Shown here piece by piece: positions 58,581-64,000 of a DNA stretch of 64,000 nucleotides. Position 1 is the first letter of the stretch. Every line of letters starts with the position of its first letter. A model generated the notes under the pieces. That model did not search any database. It saw only the letters and a program-made list of their open reading frames with translations, and had not been told where the DNA came from. The translations under genes and the position numbers were made by a program. Where the stretch lies: positions 1 to 64,000 of the forward strand of contig NZ_FODD01000019.1 of assembly GCF_900110255.1 (NCBI RefSeq), in the 5' to 3' direction. The DNA comes from Actinacidiphila rubida. GTDB taxonomy: Bacteria; Actinomycetota; Actinomycetes; Streptomycetales; Streptomycetaceae.

Positions 58581-60149
58581 TCAGCGCGGGTCGAGGCCGT
58601 GCGCGAGGAGCCACGGCAGGGGGTCGATCGGGGACCCGCCGTGCGGGCGGACCTCGAGGTGCAGGTGCGGGCCCGTGGTGTTGCCGGTGTTGCCCGAGTA
58701 GGCGATGACCGTGCCGGCCTTCACCGACCCCGACCGGATCTTGGTGCTGCTCAGGTGGCAGTACCAGGTCTCGGTGCCGTCGGGCGCGGTGACGATCGCC
58801 ATGTTGCCGTACGAGGGGTTCCACTGCGTGCGGACCGTGCCGTCCGTCACCGCCATCACCGGGGTGCCCACCTGGACCGGGAAGTCGATGCCGGTGTGCA
58901 GCGCCATCCAGTTGACGCCGGCCTGACCGAAGTACGCGCTCAGGCCCTTCTGCGTCACCGGCAGCACGAACTTCGGCCGCAGCGCCTCCTTGCGGGCCGC
59001 CGCCGCCTGCGCGGCCTGCTTCGCCGCGGCCTGGCGCTCCTTCAGGTCCAGCCGCTCCTGGGAGCGGTTGGCGCGGGTCGCGAAGTCGCCGGCGTCGCGG
59101 CTCGCACCGGTCAGCTGGCGGTCGAGCTGCTGCGTCGGCGCGTGGGCCGACGCGTCGGCCTGGGCCGTGCTGCCGGAGCCCTGGGCCATGCCCACTCCGG
59201 CGACCGCCGCGGCGCCGACCGCCGCCACGCCCATCACGGCCACCGACGGCACGGCGACCGTCAGCAGCGCGGAGCGCTTCGCGGGCTTGCGGCGGCGGCT
59301 GCGCGCCGCGGGCTCGCCGTCGGTGAACCCGTCCGCGGAGTAGCCGTCGCTCGCGTAGTCGTGGCGGGCCGCGGGCTCGTCGTGCAGGGAGGCGGCCGCG
59401 TAGTCCTCGTCCAGGAGGTCGTCGTCGGACGCCGTGTCGTAGCGGGCGGCGTCGTCGACGGAACCCTCGGCCCCGGCGCCGCCGGGAACGTGGTGCCCGG
59501 CGTACGGGTCCCCGGCGTAGGGATCGCCGGCGTACAGGTCGTCCACCGCGTAGCCGCCCGTGTCGTACCCGGGCGCCGGCTGCTGCTGGACGTGCTGCTG
59601 CTGGCCGGGGTGGCCGGGCTGGCCGTGCTGTCCTTGGGCGTGGCCCTGTCCCTGCCCCTGCCCGTAGTCCGGGGGGAGCTGCTCGTACATGCCGGTGTCG
59701 CCGGAGGCGTCGTAGCCGTACCCGTATCCGTAGCCGTACGTCGGATACGCGCCCGAGTCCCAGTCCTGCTGCTGCGGCTGCTGCAGCGGCTGGGCCTGCG
59801 GGAACGTGGTGAACGTGCCGGTGTCGTAGTAGCCGGTGCCGGCCACCGTCGGCGCCTGGACCTGGGGCTGGACCTGCGGCTGGCCGTACGCGTACGGGTC
59901 GTAGCCCGCGTGGCCGCCGGTGTCCCAGGACTGTGTGGCGCCCGGGTCGTACGGGTAGCCGTAGCCCTGGACCGGGGCCTGCGCCTGGGTCTGGCCGGGG
60001 AACGGCGAGTACTGCTGCGGGATCGCGTAGGCGCCGGTGGCGTCATCGGCGAAGACGGTGCCGACGGTCTGGTAGGAGCCCGTGGAATAAGGGTCGTACC
60101 CGTAGGCGTCGTAGTCGGGGGTATACCCCGACGGGGGACCTTCGTTCAC
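58581..60149 (-). CDS. Membrane-anchored LytM/M23 peptidase with long Tyr/Gln/Gly-rich N terminus
   Basis: A 522-aa protein. The first about 280 residues are low complexity: YGYGYGYD, YGQGQGQGH, YAGDPYAGDPYAG and Gln-rich runs, presumably cytoplasmic. An Arg/Lys stretch (RSRRRKPAKR) precedes the membrane span (about residues 293-318), a coiled coil and the M23 domain with metal ligands in LHTGIDF and GPHLHLEV. It likely cleaves peptidoglycan cross-links or, if ligands are incomplete, activates amidases. The GTG is preceded by GAGAAG. It converges with pcrA. Confidence 0.92.
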   Translation of the reverse strand: MNEGPPSGYTPDYDAYGYDPYSTGSYQTVGTVFADDATGAYAIPQQYSPFPGQTQAQAPVQGYGYPYDPGATQSWDTGGHAGYDPYAYGQPQVQPQVQAPTVAGTGYYDTGTFTTFPQAQPLQQPQQQDWDSGAYPTYGYGYGYGYDASGDTGMYEQLPPDYGQGQGQGHAQGQHGQPGHPGQQQHVQQQPAPGYDTGGYAVDDLYAGDPYAGDPYAGHHVPGGAGAEGSVDDAARYDTASDDDLLDEDYAAASLHDEPAARHDYASDGYSADGFTDGEPAARSRRRKPAKRSALLTVAVPSVAVMGVAAVGAAAVAGVGMAQGSGSTAQADASAHAPTQQLDRQLTGASRDAGDFATRANRSQERLDLKERQAAAKQAAQAAAARKEALRPKFVLPVTQKGLSAYFGQAGVNWMALHTGIDFPVQVGTPVMAVTDGTVRTQWNPSYGNMAIVTAPDGTETWYCHLSSTKIRSGSVKAGTVIAYSGNTGNTTGPHLHLEVRPHGGSPIDPLPWLLAHGLDPR

Positions 60150-60288
60150 CGACAGCTTCTCTTTCGCCTCGGCAGCAGGAGAATTAGCGGCGACTGTAGC
60201 CCTCCGTGCCCGGCCGCGACAATCTCTCCCGAGGACCTGGCGTCCGGCTTGCCCGGTGTTCGGTCGATATTCGACCGTTACGTGTCCG

Positions 60289-61266
60289 TTATGCGGCGTC
60301 GGCCGCGCCCGGCCGCGCGGGTCCTCCCGCCAGCTCGCGGCGGATCTCGGCGGCCACCGTGCCGTTCACCGGGAGGGCGAGATGCCCGATACCGGTGACC
60401 TTGATGTTCTTCACCGACAGGTCCGCGTGTTCGAGGCGCGCCGCCTCCACGGGGATCATCAGCTGGTCCAGGTCGCTCCAGAACGCCACGAAACGCGTCC
60501 GGCAGCGGTGCGCGGGGGCCGCCAGCTCCTCCAGCACCGGCGAGCCCGGGCGCATCTGCCGGGCCAGCGGGTGCGGGGTGAGGGCCGGGACGGCACGGGT
60601 CCCGCCATGCGGCGTACCCAGCGTGACCAGGGTCCGCACCCGGGTGTCACCGCCCAGGCACTGCACGTAGTAGCGCGCTATCAGCCCGCCCAGGCTGTGC
60701 GCGACGATGTCCACCCGCCGCTCGCCCGTCTCCTCGCAGATCCGTTCGATGTGCGTCCCGAGCACGGCGGCGGCCGTGCGTACGTCAAAGGTGAGCGGTG
60801 AGTAGTTGACGGCCTGGACCTGCGTCCAGCCGTTGCGCTGCAGGGAGCGGCGCAGCAGGGCGAAGGCGGAGCGGTTGTCCACGAAACCGTGCACCAGGAG
60901 CACCGGCGGCCGGGAACCGGCCGCAGGGCCCCGGCGGGCCTGGGGCCTGCGGGACCGGGACTCCGGCGACGCGGGGGCGCCGGTCCGCGGATCGCCGTCC
61001 AGCGGCACGGCGGGGGGCGGCGGGGGGCCGTCGGTGCCGGGGGCCGGGCCCGGGCGTCCCGCGGCGCCGTCGTGCGGCCCGTCGGGTCGCCGTTCGTGCG
61101 GGGCGTGCGAGCGCTCGGGGAGGATCCCCGTCGGATAGAGCAGGACGTGCCCGGCGAGCACGGCCAGATCGATGGCGGTGGCACGGACCAGTCCGGCTCC
61201 GTGCCCCAGGAAACTGCTGCCCGGTTCTTCACCACCCGGCTCGGCCCCCGGCGGCTTGGCGGCCAT
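60289..61266 (-). CDS. Alpha/beta-hydrolase lipase/esterase
   Basis: A 325-aa protein from the ATG at 61266 (GGGAGGTGGGCC). The N-terminal about 115 residues include one hydrophobic stretch (ATAIDLAVLAGHVLLYPTGIL) and a Pro/Gly-rich disordered linker. The hydrolase core has LLVHGFVDNRSAF (oxyanion loop), the nucleophile elbow VDIVAHSLGGLIARYY, and a C-terminal histidine in VTGIGHLALP. It resembles the triacylglycerol lipase / PGAP1-like group of Streptomyces. No classical signal peptide is visible. The icmB gene is divergent. Confidence 0.88.
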   Translation of the reverse strand: MAAKPPGAEPGGEEPGSSFLGHGAGLVRATAIDLAVLAGHVLLYPTGILPERSHAPHERRPDGPHDGAAGRPGPAPGTDGPPPPPAVPLDGDPRTGAPASPESRSRRPQARRGPAAGSRPPVLLVHGFVDNRSAFALLRRSLQRNGWTQVQAVNYSPLTFDVRTAAAVLGTHIERICEETGERRVDIVAHSLGGLIARYYVQCLGGDTRVRTLVTLGTPHGGTRAVPALTPHPLARQMRPGSPVLEELAAPAHRCRTRFVAFWSDLDQLMIPVEAARLEHADLSVKNIKVTGIGHLALPVNGTVAAEIRRELAGGPARPGAADAA

Positions 61267-61593
61267 GGCCCACCTCCCGTCAGCGGCACCGGGGTCGTCA
61301 TCGACCCGCGGACCGCTCTCGGCGGAAGCCGGAGCGGAGGCCGCATCCCGCGCCCTGCGGCTGAGAGCGCGGAGATGCGGCGTCCTGACAGCGGCTCTTC
61401 GAGGAAGCTCGCAGGTCCGGTGCGGTCCCGGCGTCCCGTGCCGTGGTGGACCGCGGCGGACCTGCGTTCCGTCGACTGTCTCTCCTATGTGATTTCCCCC
61501 TCGCCGCGTCCCGTAAAACTGACGCGCCCCAGGCCCGGGCGATAACGTTCGTTCACGCCGTGCTGCGCAGCAGCCGTACCCATGGAGGCAGTG
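61267..61593. other. Divergent intergenic region, lipase and icmB
   Basis: No gene supported. Around 61486-61560 the sequence is less GC-rich (TATGTGATTT, AAAACTGACG, GATAACGTTCGTTC) and probably holds the icmB promoter. A GATAACG box at 61540-61546 may be a -10-like element. Confidence 0.4.
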
Positions 61594-62007
61594 ATGGGAG
61601 TGACCGGACCGATCCGCGTCGTGGTCGCCAAGCCGGGTCTCGACGGCCACGACCGCGGTGCGAAGGTCATCGCGCGGGCGCTGCGCGACGCCGGCATGGA
61701 GGTCATCTACACCGGGCTGCACCAGACGCCCGAGCAGGTCGTCGACACCGCGATCCAGGAGGACGCCGACGCGATCGGCCTGTCGATCCTGTCCGGCGCG
61801 CACATGACGCTCTTCGCCAAGGTGATCGCGCTGCTCAAGGAGCGCGACGCGGAGGACATCAAGGTCTTCGGCGGCGGCATCATCCCCGAGGCCGACATCC
61901 CGCCGCTCAAGGAGCTGGGTGTCGCCGCGATCTTCACGCCCGGGACGTCCACCGCCGACGTCGTCACCTGGGTCAACGCCAACGTGCGGCACCCTGCCGA
62001 CGCCTGA
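61594..62007 (+). CDS. icmB: Isobutyryl-CoA mutase small (cobalamin-binding) subunit
   Basis: IcmB binds adenosylcobalamin and pairs with IcmA to interconvert isobutyryl-CoA and n-butyryl-CoA, linking valine catabolism to polyketide precursors. The 137-aa protein has the cobalamin-binding DGHDRGAKV (His is the lower ligand), SILSGAHMTL and VFGGGIIPEAD. ATG 61594 is chosen because GGAGG lies seven bases upstream and the length matches the family; an in-frame ATG at 61582 would add four residues. IcmA is not in the window. A terminator-like stem follows. Confidence 0.95.
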   Translation: MGVTGPIRVVVAKPGLDGHDRGAKVIARALRDAGMEVIYTGLHQTPEQVVDTAIQEDADAIGLSILSGAHMTLFAKVIALLKERDAEDIKVFGGGIIPEADIPPLKELGVAAIFTPGTSTADVVTWVNANVRHPADA

Positions 62008-62033
62008 GCGCCCCCGTTCCACCGCCGTCGCCG

Positions 62034-62056
62034 CCCGGTCACTCCACGTGACCGGG
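62034..62056. terminator. icmB terminator stem
   Basis: CCCGGTCAC (62034-62042) pairs with GTGACCGGG (62048-62056), loop TCCAC. It ends just before the stop codon of the convergent gene. Confidence 0.65.
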
Positions 62057-63697
62057 TCAGGGTGTTCCGGGCGCCCCAGGTATGCCGGGTGTGCCGGCTG
62101 TGCCGGGGTTCCCGTCGCCCGGTGGTGTGCCCCGCAGCTCGGCCAGCATCACGGCGCGTAGCCGCATGGTGCCGGTGAGCCGCTGGAACGCCTCCGACCA
62201 GTACGTGCTCGCCCCCGGCGAACCGTCCGGCGGCTCCTCCGCGGCCGCGCTCAGCACCGCGACCTGCTCGACCGCGTCCGGATCCAGGCAGCGCTCCGCC
62301 AGGCCCATCACCCCGCTGAAGCTCCACGGGTAGCTGCCGCCCTCCCGTGCGATGTCCAGCGCGTCCACCACCGCGCGGCCCAGCGGGCGCGTCCACGGCA
62401 CCGCGCAGACCCCGAGCATCTGGAACGCCTCCGACAGGCCGTTCGCCGCGATGAACCGCGCGACCCACTCGGCACGCTCCGCGGCGGGCAGCACCGACAG
62501 CAGCTTCGCCGGGTCCCCGACCGCGGTGACCGGTGCGGCCGGCTTCGGCGGCGGACCCAGCAGCGCCCGCGCCCACCCCGCGTCGCGCTGCCGCACCGCG
62601 GCCCGGCACCACGCGGCGTGCAGGTCGGACTGCCAGTCGTCCAGCACCGGCAGCGCGACGATCTCCTCCGGGCTGCGGCCGCCGAACCGGTCCGGCCACG
62701 CCGACAGCGGTGCCGAGTCCACCAACTGGCCCAGCCACCAGGCGCGTTCACCCCGGCCGCTGGGGGCCTTCGCGGCGACGCCGTCCCGCTCCATCGCCGG
62801 GTCGCAGGCGTACGGCGCCTCCACCGTGATGCCGTCCGGGCCCAGCGACACGCAGCTGCGCGCCCGTTCCGCCATCCGCGCGGCCAGCGCGGAGCGGGGC
62901 AGCGCCGACAGCAGCTCCGCGGCGGTCGTCCGGACGTTGCGGCTGCGGTCCGACAGCGCCTGCTCCAGGAACTCCTCGTCCGCGGCGGACAGCCCGGTGC
63001 GCAGCGCGTCCAGGAACATCAGCCGGTCCTCGGCGCGTTCGGTGCGCCACGACCCGTCGAGCAGGGCCAGGGCCGCGGCGGGATCGGCCAGCCGCAGCCG
63101 CGTCAGCAGGGCGATGCGTTCGGCGAACAGGCCCTCCTCCCACAGCGTGCGGACGTCTCCGTCCGTCGCCTGCACCGCGCCCTGGCCGGCGCGCAGCGCG
63201 AACTTCCAGTCCGCGTTGAGCGCGGCCAGCCACAGGCCGCGCGGGCCCGCCAGCGCCAGGGCGTCCGCGCGCAGGTCGGTACGGGCGCGGGCCGCGTCCA
63301 GCAGCGCGGGCAGCAGCGCCGGCGGCGCGGCGAAGCCCTCGCGGCGGGCCGCCGCCAGCCACTGCGGCAGCAGCTCGGCGAGATTCGGCGCGGATCCGCG
63401 CCGGCCCCGTGCGGCGTCCGCCGTCCGGTCGACCAGCAGCATCCCCAGCCGGCGCCGGGCCGCCTCCGGCAGCTCGGGCCGCCGGTCCGCCGGCGCGACG
63501 GGCGGCCGCTCCCCGGCCACCCCGGGCCGCACCCCCGCGCGCCGCCGCACCACCCCGCTCGCCGCGGCGTCCAGCAGCGCCACCGCCGCTTCCTCCGCGT
63601 CCCCGACCACCCCTACCGGCCGCCGCCGCTCCGTCCCCAGCAGCGCACTCCCCACCAGGTCGTCCCAACTCCCCACGCCCACCCCTCCATCCACCAT
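62057..63697 (-). CDS. DUF5691-type hypothetical protein
   Basis: A 546-aa, Ala/Leu/Arg-rich helical protein with no signal or membrane segment. It has helical-repeat character (FLEQALSDRSRNVRTTAAELLSAL resembles HEAT-like repeats). It resembles the family annotated DUF5691, which usually travels with a MoxR-like ATPase and a VWA-domain protein; those would lie beyond the right edge. The C terminus ends in a GTPPGDGNPGTAGTPGIPG tail of Gly-X-X triplets. ATG 63697 is the best start, but GTG codons downstream are possible. The assignment is from memory of the family, without a motif to prove it. Confidence 0.75.
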   Translation of the reverse strand: MVDGGVGVGSWDDLVGSALLGTERRRPVGVVGDAEEAAVALLDAAASGVVRRRAGVRPGVAGERPPVAPADRRPELPEAARRRLGMLLVDRTADAARGRRGSAPNLAELLPQWLAAARREGFAAPPALLPALLDAARARTDLRADALALAGPRGLWLAALNADWKFALRAGQGAVQATDGDVRTLWEEGLFAERIALLTRLRLADPAAALALLDGSWRTERAEDRLMFLDALRTGLSAADEEFLEQALSDRSRNVRTTAAELLSALPRSALAARMAERARSCVSLGPDGITVEAPYACDPAMERDGVAAKAPSGRGERAWWLGQLVDSAPLSAWPDRFGGRSPEEIVALPVLDDWQSDLHAAWCRAAVRQRDAGWARALLGPPPKPAAPVTAVGDPAKLLSVLPAAERAEWVARFIAANGLSEAFQMLGVCAVPWTRPLGRAVVDALDIAREGGSYPWSFSGVMGLAERCLDPDAVEQVAVLSAAAEEPPDGSPGASTYWSEAFQRLTGTMRLRAVMLAELRGTPPGDGNPGTAGTPGIPGAPGTP

Positions 63698-64000
63698 CCC
63701 GCTCCTGCCAACCGACCCCGCACCCACCGGCACTTCCAGCCCTCCGCCTTTCCTTCCCCGCCACCGCGGCACCGTCCGGCAGTGCCGAACCGCCCTGGCG
63801 GGCGGTGTTTGCCTCCCCGCGCGGTGCGGCGCCGTCGGGTGCCGTCACCCGGTTGAGGGCCGCGCCCTCTTCCCGCGTGGCGGCGCGTCGCCATCGCGTG
63901 GCCACCAGGTGGTGCCGAACCCGCCGTGGCGGGCGGGCACCCGCCGCGCGGTGCGGCGCCCTTCGCCTGTCGTCCCCTGCCTTCACGGCCGGTTGCCGTG
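63698..64000. repeat. Right-edge intergenic repeats
   Basis: Two direct copies of an about 48-base unit are seen at 63784-63832 and 63914-63962 (CCGAACC-CGCC, TGGCGGGCGG, CGCGCGGTGCGGCGCC shared). A GGTGCCG word also repeats. No gene is supported in this interval. An upstream extension of the preceding ORF covers it in frame but is Arg/Gly-rich shadow. Confidence 0.6.

Overview
The window is high-GC actinobacterial DNA, almost certainly a Streptomyces chromosome. The evidence is strong G/C bias at codon third positions, frequent GTG starts, several apparently leaderless genes, and recognisable Streptomyces developmental genes (whiD, bldM with its sigma-BldN-type promoter). Gene order follows a core stretch that, from memory, runs alr to icmB in Streptomyces coelicolor. 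It also echoes the Mycobacterium tuberculosis order alr-tsaE-tsaB-rimI-tsaD-groES-groEL1-whiB3-sigD-guaB2-guaB3-choD...guaA. So this is mainly conserved core chromosome with small lineage-specific inserts, not a genomic island.

Layout. 0.3-8.6 kb: alanine racemase and an alpha/beta hydrolase, the tRNA t6A set tsaE, tsaB, rimI and tsaD, a small ORF behind an iron-box-like site, a YkuD-like secreted protein and a polysaccharide-deacetylase lipoprotein. 8.6-12.5 kb: a THUMP-like methyltransferase diverging from groES-groEL1, which carries two CIRCE operators. 12.5-19.1 kb: an accessory stretch (ester-cyclase-like fusion, SDR, two tandem MOSC proteins, GNAT, and a class-V aminotransferase divergent from a LysR regulator) containing repeats. 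One repeat arm, 64/65 identical, also opens the window in inverted orientation. 19.2-24.6 kb: whiD, bldM, a SigD-like sigma factor, guaB and guaB3. 24.6-28.7 kb: a Pro/Gln-rich membrane protein, a nucleotide-sugar dehydrogenase lacking its catalytic Cys, and glpD. 28.7-36.7 kb: four tandem membrane Ser/Thr kinase-type receptors, the third a pseudokinase. 36.8-43.1 kb: succinate-semialdehyde dehydrogenase, a cholesterol-oxidase-like GMC flavoprotein, chorismate mutase behind an aromatic leader peptide and hairpin, and guaA. 43.2-47.5 kb: DoxX, a PspC-domain membrane pair and a divergent PspC-type sensor kinase/LuxR regulator pair. 47.5-64 kb: small zinc-ribbon and membrane proteins, a transglutaminase-like protein, an FG-GAP secreted protein, three NlpC/P60 hydrolases (the middle one behind a c-di-AMP riboswitch), pcrA, a LytM (M23) peptidase, a lipase, icmB and a DUF5691-type protein.

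How it fits together. Purine (guaA, guaB) and aromatic metabolism, protein folding, tRNA modification, cell-wall remodelling (alr, NlpC/P60, M23, YkuD-like) and sporulation control lie side by side. No phage, plasmid, CRISPR, rRNA or tRNA gene was recognised. The most notable signals are the aromatic attenuator of chorismate mutase, the iron-box micro-ORF, the Cys-less sugar dehydrogenase, a perfect dyad upstream of whiD, the pseudokinase receptor in the kinase array, and the long inverted repeat.
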